Position numbers and translations under genes: made by a program. 64,000 bases of DNA from Stenotrophomonas sp046736075 (GTDB taxonomy: Bacteria; Pseudomonadota; Gammaproteobacteria; Xanthomonadales; Xanthomonadaceae), in contig NZ_CP177163.1 of assembly GCF_046736075.1 (NCBI RefSeq), positions 3,782,001-3,846,000 of the forward strand, written 5' to 3'. Below are positions 42,392 through 51,197 of this stretch, in pieces; within the stretch, counting starts at the first letter, position 1; each line of letters begins with the position of its first letter. The notes beneath the pieces were generated by a model, which was not told the DNA's origin, searched no databases, and saw only the letters and a list, made by a program, of their open reading frames with translations.

Positions 42392-43975
42392 TCAGGCAGG
42401 ATTGTAGTGCGACGTCTCGTACCGGGGCGCCGTCCTGCCGTGAACCGGCGGGGTGGCCGCCTCCATCAGCACCATGCGGATGCGGTTTCCGCGGCACTGC
42501 ACGGTGCCGCCATAGGCCAGCGGGCGGGCGGTCAACCGCTCGAGCGCCATCGTCTCGGTCTCCCCGGAGAGCGGACGGTGCCTGTCCAGCAGCGCCACGC
42601 TGACCAGAATGCCGCGTTGCCCACCCCACTGGCCGCAGCGTGCGCTGACGCGGATCTGCCCATATTCGTTCCTGAGCAGCAGCGATACCGCCTCGGTCAA
42701 CGTGCGGTACGTCGCCAGCTGGAGGCCCACGCTCATCTGGCAGGGGTCGCCGGTAAGGTGTGATGCGACCACGCGATGGCTGGTGTCCCAGGCCTCGCGG
42801 ATGCCGCCGGCCTGCAGCACCAGATACAGCCCAACCTGCTCCAATGCGGTGGGATAGACCATGCTGGTCTTCTCACGGAACTGGCGGGAGTGGGCTGCGG
42901 ACGCATCCAGCAGCCTGGCTGCCGGCTCGTTGTGACCGTGCACGCGCAGCAGCGCGACGGCTTCGGTGATGGAATCCTCGATGTTGTCGGCAATGCGCCG
43001 GAGGTCGAGCGCGCGCTCACGCAGATCCATTTCATTGGCCAGGTGCGCATTGCGGGACACCGACACCGCGTGTTCCCCATCGCGCGCCCGGGCGGCGTAC
43101 TGATGGTAGTAGTGGGTAATGCGCGAGCCCAGCACGAGCAGGGCGGTACAGGCCACCGCGATGAGCTGCTGGGTCATGAAGGTGCGCGCGTCGTAGGAAC
43201 CGGGCAGGCCGGTGCTCGGCGTGGTCGCGTTGATGATGAGGTTGAGCAGCGATACGCCGATGGCCGCCCCGCGCCAGCCGTGCATGCAGGTCAGCACGAT
43301 GACCGGCAGTGCCATCAGCAGCTGGAGGCTGGTCTTGGCGGCGGCCGATGCTTCCGGCAGCAGCGCGGCGAACACCCCGATCGCCAGCAGTGAAGCCAGC
43401 GATGCGACCGTGGCCGGACGGCGCCACACGTTCCAGTCGTAGGAGGTGCTGCGCCTGGCCCAGAGCAGCGCAAGCGGGGCGAGCGTCAGAATCCCGATGT
43501 AATCGCCCAGCGCATACCGTAAGGCGCTGGTGAGGAACGGGTTGGCCGGTGGGATCGGCCATAGGAGATGGGACAGGCTGAGCTTGATCAGCGCGGTGAG
43601 TACGGCTGCACAGGCGGCCACGGAGAGCAGCCATGTTTCCGAGGTGACCTGCATTCGGCGGCGATGCAGCTGGACCACCAGCGCCACGGCCGGCATCAGG
43701 CACGCCGAGCCCAGTACGACCCAGGCCAGGCCGTACTTGTCGATCATCGGGATACGTACCTGGGCGAAATAGGCGTATTCGCCGAGGATGAGATAGGCCC
43801 ACAGGCGCGGCGGGCACACCAGCAGCGCGGCGACACGAACGCCGGCCGTCAGATTGAACTGGTCAATGGAATACTGGCGTGCTGCCCAGCAGACGAGGGC
43901 ATATACCGCGGCCAAGGCAAGGCCAACGGGCCGAATGCGCAGGTTCAGTTGAAGTCCGTTTCTCCACCAATCCAA
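42392..43975 (-). CDS. MASE1-type membrane sensor with degenerate histidine-kinase-like C-terminus (copy B)
   Basis: A 527-residue paralogue of the product at 39944-41530 with the same layout: about eight helices (1-290), DHp-like coil (318-345), ATPase-like domain (about 375-507). The HisKA_3 signature is RIADNIEDSITEAV, with Glu in place of the phospho-acceptor His. The N-box is YRTLTEAVSLLL, with no Asn. The G-boxes are also lost. Near-identical losses in both copies suggest a conserved pseudokinase. The start is TTG at 43975, eight bases after GGGGAG; no ATG is available near the conserved DWW start. The C-terminal tail is unrelated in the two copies. Confidence 0.82.
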   Translation of the reverse strand: MDWWRNGLQLNLRIRPVGLALAAVYALVCWAARQYSIDQFNLTAGVRVAALLVCPPRLWAYLILGEYAYFAQVRIPMIDKYGLAWVVLGSACLMPAVALVVQLHRRRMQVTSETWLLSVAACAAVLTALIKLSLSHLLWPIPPANPFLTSALRYALGDYIGILTLAPLALLWARRSTSYDWNVWRRPATVASLASLLAIGVFAALLPEASAAAKTSLQLLMALPVIVLTCMHGWRGAAIGVSLLNLIINATTPSTGLPGSYDARTFMTQQLIAVACTALLVLGSRITHYYHQYAARARDGEHAVSVSRNAHLANEMDLRERALDLRRIADNIEDSITEAVALLRVHGHNEPAARLLDASAAHSRQFREKTSMVYPTALEQVGLYLVLQAGGIREAWDTSHRVVASHLTGDPCQMSVGLQLATYRTLTEAVSLLLRNEYGQIRVSARCGQWGGQRGILVSVALLDRHRPLSGETETMALERLTARPLAYGGTVQCRGNRIRMVLMEAATPPVHGRTAPRYETSHYNPA

Positions 43976-44059
43976 TCGTGCGACTCCCCTGCGTGTCGTA
44001 TGAAGCCGCTATTCCGTCGCGGCGGAAAATCCATCCGGGCAGCACTCCCTCAAGACGGG

Positions 44060-44088
44060 ACAGTATCGGCAGATTCCAGCGGTTGCAA
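44060..44088 (-). promoter_or_regulatory. Predicted sigma-70 promoter of MASE1 copy B
   Basis: On the minus strand TTGCAA (44083-44088) and TACTGT (44060-44065) are 17 bases apart, with TACTGTCCC identical to copy A. It predicts a leader of about 80 bases before the TTG start. Confidence 0.7.
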
Positions 44089-44206
44089 TCACGAGGTGAA
44101 ATTACCTGCGTTTTTGTGAAGTGAATCGTGCGTTGCCGTGTGAAATGTGACGTAATCATCAGTATGTAAGCGTGAATGAATTGACGCATTTCACATTCAC
44201 ATCGGA

Positions 44207-45493
44207 TCACCACAACGCGTCGCGCAATTTGTACCAGGACATCGCCGCCACCAGCAGCGGGGTGCGCAGCGCACGGCCCCCCGGGAACCGGCGGTGCGGA
44301 ATGCGGGCAAATACGTCCAGCCGCTCCGCCTGCCCGGCAATGGCCTCGGCCAGGACCACGCCGGCCAGCCCGGCGGCCGCCACGCCGTGGCCGGAGAATC
44401 CCTGCGCGTAGTACACGTTTGGGTCCAGGCGGCCCCAGTCCGGCGCACGGTTGCGGGTGATGTCGATCAGGCCGCCCCAGACGTACTCCATGCCCACATC
44501 GGCAAGCTGCGGGAACACCTGGTGCATGCGCCGCGTCATCACGCCGCGCAGGCCCGGCGGCGGCAGTGCGGAGTAGCTGGCCCGCCCGCCGAACAGTAGC
44601 CGGTGGTCGTGGCTGAGGCGGAAGTAGTCCAGCGCCCAGCTCACGTCGGCCACCGCCATGTCGTTGCGGATCAGGGCCTGGGCGCGTGCCTGGCCCAGCA
44701 CCTGCGAGGCGCCGATATAGGTTCCCACCGGCATGATGCGGGCTTCCTGCGCCGGTGCGATGCCCTGCAGCAGTGCATTGCCGGCAATCACCACGTGGGC
44801 GGCGCTGACACTGCCTGCCGCGGTGTGCAGCCGCGGGCGCGCGCCGCGTTCGAGCCGCAGCACCGTGGAGTGCTCATGGATGACCGCGCCGGCGCATGCC
44901 GCTGCGCGTGCCAGGCCCTGGGCATAGGCCAGCGGGTGCAGGTGGCCGCTGGCGGGATCGAACATCGCCCCGCGGTAGCGCGGGCTGTCCAGCTGCTGCT
45001 GGAGCTGGCTGCGGTCCCACCACTGCAGCGGGTAGTCGTAGCGTTCGGCCAGCGCGATCAGGCCCGCGCGAAGCGCACGTTCCTGGCGCGCTTTGATCGG
45101 CACGCTCGCATGGCCATCGCGCCAGTCGCACTGGATCTGATGGCGCTGCAGGCGATCGCGCAGCAGGCGCATGCCGTCACGGGAGAAGTCGAACAGCAGG
45201 CGGGCGTCGTCAGGGCCGACCAGCCGCTCCAGCGTCTCCACTTCGCAGCCGTAGCCGACGATGGCCTGACCGCCGTTGCGCCCGGACGCTCCCCAGCCCA
45301 CCCGCTGCGCTTCGAGCACGATTACCCGGTAGCCGCGCTCGGCCAGCGCCAGGGCGGCGGACAGGCCGGTATAGCCGGCGCCGAGCACGCACACGTCGGC
45401 GACGTGGTCGCCGCGCAGCGGCGCATGCACGGCCACGTCCGGCACGCTGTCGGCGTACCAGCTCGGTGCATGCGCGACGGCGGTGCTGCTCAT
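44207..45493 (-). CDS. puuB: FAD-dependent oxidase, gamma-glutamylputrescine oxidase type
   Basis: A 428-residue DAO-fold flavoenzyme: the dinucleotide motif VADVCVLGAGYTGLSAALAL, then GASGRNGGQAIVGYG and a C-terminal FSGHGVAAAGLAGVVLAEAI. This is the PuuB layout, which oxidises gamma-glutamylputrescine to the aldehyde with H2O2 release. The ATG at 45493 is favoured over a GTG three codons earlier. It is divergent from puuD-puuA with a 142-base shared upstream region, supporting a role in putrescine catabolism. Related amino-acid oxidases (DadA-like) are the alternative. Confidence 0.88.
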   Translation of the reverse strand: MSSTAVAHAPSWYADSVPDVAVHAPLRGDHVADVCVLGAGYTGLSAALALAERGYRVIVLEAQRVGWGASGRNGGQAIVGYGCEVETLERLVGPDDARLLFDFSRDGMRLLRDRLQRHQIQCDWRDGHASVPIKARQERALRAGLIALAERYDYPLQWWDRSQLQQQLDSPRYRGAMFDPASGHLHPLAYAQGLARAAACAGAVIHEHSTVLRLERGARPRLHTAAGSVSAAHVVIAGNALLQGIAPAQEARIMPVGTYIGASQVLGQARAQALIRNDMAVADVSWALDYFRLSHDHRLLFGGRASYSALPPPGLRGVMTRRMHQVFPQLADVGMEYVWGGLIDITRNRAPDWGRLDPNVYYAQGFSGHGVAAAGLAGVVLAEAIAGQAERLDVFARIPHRRFPGGRALRTPLLVAAMSWYKLRDALW

Positions 45494-45635
45494 GCGCGGC
45501 ACCGGCAGGGAATGGCGGGGGCGTCAATCATGCGCACAGCATGCCAGCAACGCCGGCAATGCACCGTGGAGGGCCGCGCTTGCGTGGCCCGCGCGCGCGG
45601 GCGTACCGTGCAGCCAGGTCATCCGAGCACGTTGC

Positions 45636-46394
45636 ATGGACCCGTCACCCTGGGTCGGGCTGCCTACCGACAGCCTGCTGCTCGGCCATCACCGGTTCGC
45701 GATGGCGGGCGAAAAATACGTGCAGGCGCTGGTCCAGGCGGCCGGCGTGGTGCCGGTGCTGCTGCCCAGCCTGCAACCGCCACTGCCAGCGGGGCCCTGG
45801 CTGGACCGGCTGCAGGGGCTGCTGTTGACCGGCGCGGTCAGCAACATCGAACCCCGCCACTACGATGGCCCGCCGTCGTGGCCTGGCAACCCGCACGACC
45901 CGGCGCGCGATGCCAATGCATTCGCACTGCTGCAGGCGGCGCTGTCGCGCGACCTGCCGGTGCTGGCGATCTGCCGGGGCTTCCAGGAGCTCAATGTCGC
46001 GCTGGGTGGCAGCCTGCACCCACGGGTGCAGGCGGTGCCGGGCATGCTCGATCATCGCGAAGACCCCACCGCCACGGTGGACGTACAGTACGGCCCGGCC
46101 CACAGCGTCGCGCTCACGCCGGGCGGCTGGCTGGCCGGATGGGCCGGCGCGGACACGGCGAGGGTCAATTCGGTGCACGGGCAGGGCATCGACCGGCTCG
46201 CGCCGGGGCTGCAGGTCGAGGCGCGGGCGCCGGATGGGTTGATCGAGGCCGCGCGCAGTTCCGCGCATCGATTCGTCCTCGGCGTACAGTGGCACCCGGA
46301 ATGGCGCGTCGCCACCGATGCGTTCTATCACGGTATTTTCCATGCCTTCGGCGATGCTTGTCGCCGCTACTCCTCTACAGCAGACCGGTCATGA
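45636..46394 (+). CDS. puuD: Gamma-glutamyl-gamma-aminobutyrate hydrolase
   Basis: A 252-residue class I glutamine amidotransferase-like hydrolase that releases GABA from gamma-glutamyl-GABA. The nucleophile is C113 in LAICRGFQELNVALGG, and the His/Glu pair is in GVQWHPEW. RVNSVHGQGIDRLAPGL is the typical PuuD segment. The ATG at 45636 gives full family length (about 254). It ends in an ATGA overlap with puuA, so the two are translated together. Confidence 0.92.
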   Translation: MDPSPWVGLPTDSLLLGHHRFAMAGEKYVQALVQAAGVVPVLLPSLQPPLPAGPWLDRLQGLLLTGAVSNIEPRHYDGPPSWPGNPHDPARDANAFALLQAALSRDLPVLAICRGFQELNVALGGSLHPRVQAVPGMLDHREDPTATVDVQYGPAHSVALTPGGWLAGWAGADTARVNSVHGQGIDRLAPGLQVEARAPDGLIEAARSSAHRFVLGVQWHPEWRVATDAFYHGIFHAFGDACRRYSSTADRS

Positions 46395-47788
46395 CCACCC
46401 GAACGCGCTCGCGCAAGAAATCCGCCACGCCGCCCGTCCCGCAGGAGAGCGTGCTGCTGCGCTGGCTGAAGGACCGGCGCATCACCGAGGTGGAGTGCCT
46501 GGTGCCGGACATCACCGGCAATGCGCGCGGCAAGATCATTCCGGCCGACAAGTTTTCCCACGATTACGGTACGCGACTGCCCGAGGGCATCTTCGCCACC
46601 ACCGTCACCGGCGAGTTCCCGGACGACTACTACGAACTGACCTCGCCGTCGGATTCGGACATGATCCTGCGCCCGGACCCGGACACCGTGCGCATGGTGC
46701 CGTGGGCCACCGATCCCACCGCGCAGGTGATCCACGACTGCTACACCAAGACCGGCCAACCGCACGAGCTGGCCCCGCGCAACGTGCTGCGGCGGGTGCT
46801 GGATGGCTATACCGCGCTGGGCCTGCGCCCGGTGGTGGCGCCCGAGCTGGAATTCTTCCTGGTGCAGAAGAACACCGACCCGGACTTCCCGCTGCTGCCC
46901 CCTGCCGGTCGCTCGGGGCGCCCGGAGACCGCACGCCAGTCCTATTCCATCGATGCGGTCAACGAGTTCGATCCCATCCTGGACCTGATGTACGACTACT
47001 GCGATGCGATGAAGCTGGACGTGGACACGCTGATCCACGAATCCGGCGCGGCGCAGCTGGAAGTCAATTTCACCCACGCCGATGCGATGGACCTGGCCGA
47101 CCAGGTGTTCCTGTTCAAGCGCACCATGCGCGAGGCGGCGATGCGCCACGGGGTGTATGCCACCTTCCTGGCCAAGCCGATGGAGACCGAGCCGGGCAGC
47201 GCCATGCACATCCACCAGAGCCTGATACGGATCAGCGACGGCCACAACGTGTTCAGCGGCGACAACGGCGGCGAGGACTTCAGCCCGATCTTCGGCCACT
47301 ACCTGGCGGGCCTGCAGAAGTACGTGCCGATGGCGATGGCGTTCTTCGCACCCAACGTGAACTCGTACCGTCGGCTGGTGTTCGGCGAGGTGTCGCCGAG
47401 CAATGTGCACTGGGGCTTCGACAACCGCACCTGCGGGCTGCGCGTGCCGATGGATACGCCGGAGAACATGCGCGTGGAGAGCCGCTTCGCCGGCTCGGAC
47501 GCCAACCCGTACCTGGCGATGGCCGCGACCCTGGCTGCCGGCCTGCTCGGCATCCGCGAGCAGGGCTCGCCGACCGCGCCGATCGGCGGCAGCGCCAAGG
47601 AGCTGGGCTACGACCTGCCGCGCTCGCTGGGCGAGGCGCTGGACGGGCTGGAGGGCTGCCCGGAACTGCGCGAAATGCTCGGCGAGCGCTTCTGCCGGGC
47701 CTATGTCTCGGTCAAGCGCAAGGAGTACGAGACCTTCTTCCGGGTGATCAGTTCGTGGGAGCGCGAGTTCCTGCTGCTCAACGTCTGA
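46391..47788 (+). CDS. puuA: Gamma-glutamylputrescine synthetase (glutamine synthetase family)
   Basis: A 465-residue glutamine-synthetase homologue that ligates glutamate to putrescine with ATP, the first step of the Puu pathway. It has APELEFFLV and AMHIHQSL (metal and ATP sites), NVHWGFDNRTCGLRVP and RFAGSDANPYLAMAATLA, which are glutamine-synthetase-III-like PuuA signatures. The N-terminal beta-grasp (VECLVPDITGNARGKIIP) is intact. The length is close to E. coli PuuA (472). It overlaps the puuD stop and is followed 135 bases later by the putrescine transporter genes on the same strand. Confidence 0.9.
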   Translation: MTTRTRSRKKSATPPVPQESVLLRWLKDRRITEVECLVPDITGNARGKIIPADKFSHDYGTRLPEGIFATTVTGEFPDDYYELTSPSDSDMILRPDPDTVRMVPWATDPTAQVIHDCYTKTGQPHELAPRNVLRRVLDGYTALGLRPVVAPELEFFLVQKNTDPDFPLLPPAGRSGRPETARQSYSIDAVNEFDPILDLMYDYCDAMKLDVDTLIHESGAAQLEVNFTHADAMDLADQVFLFKRTMREAAMRHGVYATFLAKPMETEPGSAMHIHQSLIRISDGHNVFSGDNGGEDFSPIFGHYLAGLQKYVPMAMAFFAPNVNSYRRLVFGEVSPSNVHWGFDNRTCGLRVPMDTPENMRVESRFAGSDANPYLAMAATLAAGLLGIREQGSPTAPIGGSAKELGYDLPRSLGEALDGLEGCPELREMLGERFCRAYVSVKRKEYETFFRVISSWEREFLLLNV

Positions 47789-47923
47789 GTGCCGCCACGC
47801 GCCCGGTGCGGCAAGGCCGTGAGGGCCGCGTGCTGGGAAAATGGGCGCGCGCCCGGTAGGCTGGCACCCGTCTTGCCGGTCCGGCCGGTTCCCCCACCTC
47901 GCACCTGACCTGTGGAGAGTCCG

Positions 47924-49027
47924 ATGAAGCTGCGAATCCTCACCCTCGGCATTGCCGTATCCCTGCTCAGCGCCTGTGGCGGTGGCAAGCAGGAAGACGC
48001 CAAGGTGCTGAACGTCTACAACTACAGCGATTACATCGCCGAGAACACCATTCCGGATTTCGAGAAGAACACCGGCATCAAGGTGACCTACGATGTGTTC
48101 GACAGCGACGAAATGGTCGAAACCAAGCTGCTGGCCGGCGACAGCGGCTACGACGTGGTGGTGCCGACGCTGAACTTCTTCGGGCGCCAGATCAAGGCCG
48201 GCGTGTTCCTGCCGCTGGACAAGAGCAAGATCCCGAACCTGGGCAACCTCGACCCGGAGATGATGAAGCGCATCGCCCAGCAGGACCCGGGCAACCAGTA
48301 CGGCGTGCCGTACATGATCGGCACCACGGGCATCGGCTACAACGTGGAACTGCTCAAGCAGCGCTTCGGGGGCAGCACCGAGATCGCCAACAGCTGGGAT
48401 CTGGTGTTCAAGCCGGAGAACATCGCCAAGATGAAGGACTGCGGTGTGACCATCCTGGACACCCCGTCGGACATGATCCCGATCGCGCTGCACTACCTGG
48501 GCGAAGATCCGCACAGCAACGATCCGGCCACCCTGCAGAAGGCGGCCGCGCTGCTCAAGAGCATCCGCCCGTACGTGCAGAACTTCCACTCCTCGCAGTA
48601 CGTGGGCTCGCTGGCCAACGGCGGTACCTGCCTGGTGGTCGGCTGGTCCGGTGACATCATCCAGGCCCGCGACCGCGCTGCCGAGGCCGACAACGGCGTG
48701 ACCGTGGCCTATTCGATCCCGCGCGAAGGCGCCCCGCAGTGGTTCGACATGCTGGCCATCCCCAAGGATGCCAAGCACCCGGAGGCCGCCTACGCCTTCA
48801 TCAACTACCTGCTCGAACCCAAGGTCGCCGCGGCCAACACCAACTTCATCCACTACGCCAACCCGGTGACCGCGGCCACGCCGCTGGTGGATGCGGCCAT
48901 CCGCAACGACCCCACTATCTACCCGCCGGCCGACGTGGCCGCCAGGATGTTCACCTACTCGATCAACACCCCGGAAGCGGACAAGCTCTACACGCGGCTG
49001 TGGACCGAGGTCAAGACCGGGCGCTGA
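47924..49027 (+). CDS. potF: Polyamine ABC transporter periplasmic binding lipoprotein
   Basis: A 367-residue spermidine/putrescine-binding protein (PotD/PotF family). A lipoprotein signal ends in LLSAC (Cys18). The mature part starts KVLNVYNYSDYIAENTIPDFE, the classical polyamine-binding N-lobe, with DVVVPTLNFFGRQIKAG and YMIGTTGIGYN following. A GGAGAG ribosome binding site precedes the ATG at 47924. Likely ligand is putrescine, inferred from the adjacent puu genes. It heads the importer gene set and is separated from the ATPase by a stem-loop. Confidence 0.93.
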   Translation: MKLRILTLGIAVSLLSACGGGKQEDAKVLNVYNYSDYIAENTIPDFEKNTGIKVTYDVFDSDEMVETKLLAGDSGYDVVVPTLNFFGRQIKAGVFLPLDKSKIPNLGNLDPEMMKRIAQQDPGNQYGVPYMIGTTGIGYNVELLKQRFGGSTEIANSWDLVFKPENIAKMKDCGVTILDTPSDMIPIALHYLGEDPHSNDPATLQKAAALLKSIRPYVQNFHSSQYVGSLANGGTCLVVGWSGDIIQARDRAAEADNGVTVAYSIPREGAPQWFDMLAIPKDAKHPEAAYAFINYLLEPKVAAANTNFIHYANPVTAATPLVDAAIRNDPTIYPPADVAARMFTYSINTPEADKLYTRLWTEVKTGR

Positions 49028-49051
49028 ACCGCCCCCGTCGCGCCCCCTTTA

Positions 49052-49072
49052 CCGCCGGCCCTGTGCCGGCGG
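49052..49072 (+). promoter_or_regulatory. Stem-loop between potF and potG
   Basis: CCGCCGGC/GCCGGCGG with a 5-base loop, 25 bases after the binding-protein stop, without a T run. As at pstS-pstC, this may raise the binding-protein level relative to the downstream transporter genes. Confidence 0.6.
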
Positions 49073-49155
49073 TGTCGGTTGCGGCCCATGACGCCGCCGC
49101 GACCGTTAAAATGGGATCCTCCCCCCGTCCCGCCGCGCTCCCGGAGCCGCTCCCC

Positions 49156-50289
49156 ATGCCATTAGAAGCCAAGCCGGAAGGCGAGGTCGTGCCGGTCCTC
49201 GAACCGGGCTATCTGTCCATCCGCGCGCTGCGCAAGGAGTTCGACGGCTTCGTCGCGCTCGACGACGTCAGCCTGGACGTGAAGAAGGGCGAGATCTTCG
49301 CCCTGCTGGGTGGCTCGGGCAGCGGCAAGTCGACCCTGCTGCGCTGCCTGGGTGGCTTCGAGACGCCCACCGCCGGCAGCATCGACCTGGACGGCCAGCG
49401 CATCAACGCGCTGCCGCCGTACCAGCGCCCGATCAACATGATGTTCCAGTCCTACGCGCTGTTCCCGCACATGACCGTGGAGCAGAACATCGCCTTCGGC
49501 CTGAAACAGGATGGACTGGCACGCGATGCGATCCGCACGCGCGTGGGCGAGATGCTGGAGCTGGTGCAGATGGGCCGGTTGGCCAAGCGCAGGCCGCACC
49601 AGCTCTCCGGTGGCCAGCAGCAGCGCGTGGCGCTGGCGCGGTCGCTGGCCAAGGGGCCCAAACTGCTGCTGCTGGACGAGCCGATGGGCGCGCTGGACAA
49701 GAAGCTGCGCTCGCAGATGCAGCTGGAACTGGTCAACATCATCGAGACCTCCGGGGTGACCTGCGTGATGGTTACCCACGACCAGGAAGAGGCCATGACG
49801 ATGGCCACCCGCATCGCGGTGATGGATGCCGGCTGGATCCAGCAGGTCGGCAAGCCGGACGAGATCTACGAGCAGCCCGCCAACCGCTTCGTCGCCGAGT
49901 TCATCGGCTCGGTGAACCTGTTCGACGGGGTCATCGACGAGGACCTGCCGGAGTACGTCACCGTGCGCACGCCGCTGTTCCCGGCGCCCATCTACGTGGC
50001 CCACGGCATCACCGGGTACGAGGGCCAGCCGGTCGCGTTCGCGCTGCGGCCGGAGAAGGTGATGATCGGCAAGGACGAACCGGACGGCGCCACCAACAAG
50101 GCGCAGGGTGTGATCGAGGAGATCGCCTATTTCGGCAGTCATTCGGTGTACCACGTGCGCCTGCCCAGCGGTGCCAAGGTGCTGTCCAACTTCGCCAATT
50201 CGCAGCGCTGGGCCAGCGATGGGCTGACCTGGGGCGACAGCGTGTGGGTGCACTGGCGCGACAACGACGGCGTGGTGCTCACCGCATGA
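49156..50289 (+). CDS. potG: Polyamine ABC transporter ATP-binding protein
   Basis: A 377-residue ABC ATPase, the same length as E. coli PotG. Walker A LLGGSGSGKST, signature LSGGQQQRVALARSL, Walker B LLLDEPMGALD, plus a C-terminal TOBE-type regulatory domain (about 285-377). The start at 49156 has GGAG nine bases upstream. An earlier ATG at 49111 adds 15 residues and is less likely. It energises uptake by PotH/PotI. The stop overlaps the potH start (ATGA). Confidence 0.95.
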   Translation: MPLEAKPEGEVVPVLEPGYLSIRALRKEFDGFVALDDVSLDVKKGEIFALLGGSGSGKSTLLRCLGGFETPTAGSIDLDGQRINALPPYQRPINMMFQSYALFPHMTVEQNIAFGLKQDGLARDAIRTRVGEMLELVQMGRLAKRRPHQLSGGQQQRVALARSLAKGPKLLLLDEPMGALDKKLRSQMQLELVNIIETSGVTCVMVTHDQEEAMTMATRIAVMDAGWIQQVGKPDEIYEQPANRFVAEFIGSVNLFDGVIDEDLPEYVTVRTPLFPAPIYVAHGITGYEGQPVAFALRPEKVMIGKDEPDGATNKAQGVIEEIAYFGSHSVYHVRLPSGAKVLSNFANSQRWASDGLTWGDSVWVHWRDNDGVVLTA

Positions 50290-51197
50290 ACGCCACCGGC
50301 TGGAAGCGCTGGCTCCCCGGCACGCGCAGTGGCGTGATCGCCGCGCCTTACTTGTGGCTGCTGCTGTTTTTCGCGGTGCCATTCGTGATCATCCTGATGA
50401 TCTCGTTCGCGCGCACGCAGGTTGGCTCGCCGCCCTATACCTGGCTGCTGGAATACGTGGACGGGGCGTTCTCGCTCAAGCTCAACCTCGGCAACTACGC
50501 CGCGCTGGTCAAGGACAACCAGTACGTGCTGGCGTACCTCAGCTCGATCAAGATCGCGCTGGTCTCCACGCTGCTCACGCTGCTGATCGGCTACCCGATG
50601 GCCTACGTGATTTCGCGGATGTCGCCGGCCGCGCGCAACGTGGCGATGATGCTGGTGGTGCTGCCGTCGTGGACCTCGTTCCTGATCCGCGTGTATGCGT
50701 GGATCGGCATCCTGGACCGCAACGGCCTGCTCAACCAGTGGTTGATGAAGCTGGGCCTGATCGATGCGCCGCTGCAGATCCTGTACACCCCGACCGCCGC
50801 CTACATCGGCATCGTGTACTGCTACCTGCCGTTCATGGTGCTGCCGCTGTACGCCAACCTGGTCAAGCTCGACCACCGCCTGCTGGAGGCCGCCTACGAC
50901 CTCGGTGCCAAGCCGTGGCGCGCCTTCATGAGCATCACCCTGCCGCTGTCGCGCACCGGCATCGTCGCCGGCTGCATGCTGGTGATGATCCCGGCGGTGG
51001 GCGAGTTCGTGATCCCCGAAATGCTCGGCGGGCCGGACACGCTGATGATCGGCCGGGTGTTGTGGGGTGAGTTCTTCAACAACCGCGACTGGCCCACGGC
51101 CTCGGCGGTGGCGATCGTGATGCTGGCGCTGCTGCTGGTGCCGATCCTGATCTTCAACCGCTTCCAGCAGCGCGAGCTGGAAGGGAAGCTGTCATGA
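50286..51197 (+). CDS. potH: Polyamine ABC transporter permease PotH
   Basis: A 303-residue inner-membrane permease with six predicted helices and the ABC-permease motif EAAYDLGAKPWRAFMSITLPLS, which docks PotG. It pairs with PotI. The start overlaps the potG stop and the stop overlaps the potI start, so all three are coupled. Confidence 0.95.
   Translation: MNATGWKRWLPGTRSGVIAAPYLWLLLFFAVPFVIILMISFARTQVGSPPYTWLLEYVDGAFSLKLNLGNYAALVKDNQYVLAYLSSIKIALVSTLLTLLIGYPMAYVISRMSPAARNVAMMLVVLPSWTSFLIRVYAWIGILDRNGLLNQWLMKLGLIDAPLQILYTPTAAYIGIVYCYLPFMVLPLYANLVKLDHRLLEAAYDLGAKPWRAFMSITLPLSRTGIVAGCMLVMIPAVGEFVIPEMLGGPDTLMIGRVLWGEFFNNRDWPTASAVAIVMLALLLVPILIFNRFQQRELEGKLS

Noticed and set aside
44603..46390. 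A very long N-terminal extension of the puuA frame
   Set aside because: It runs out of register through puuB and puuD, which are real, and the added sequence is Arg/Ala/Pro-rich. PuuA starts at 46391.
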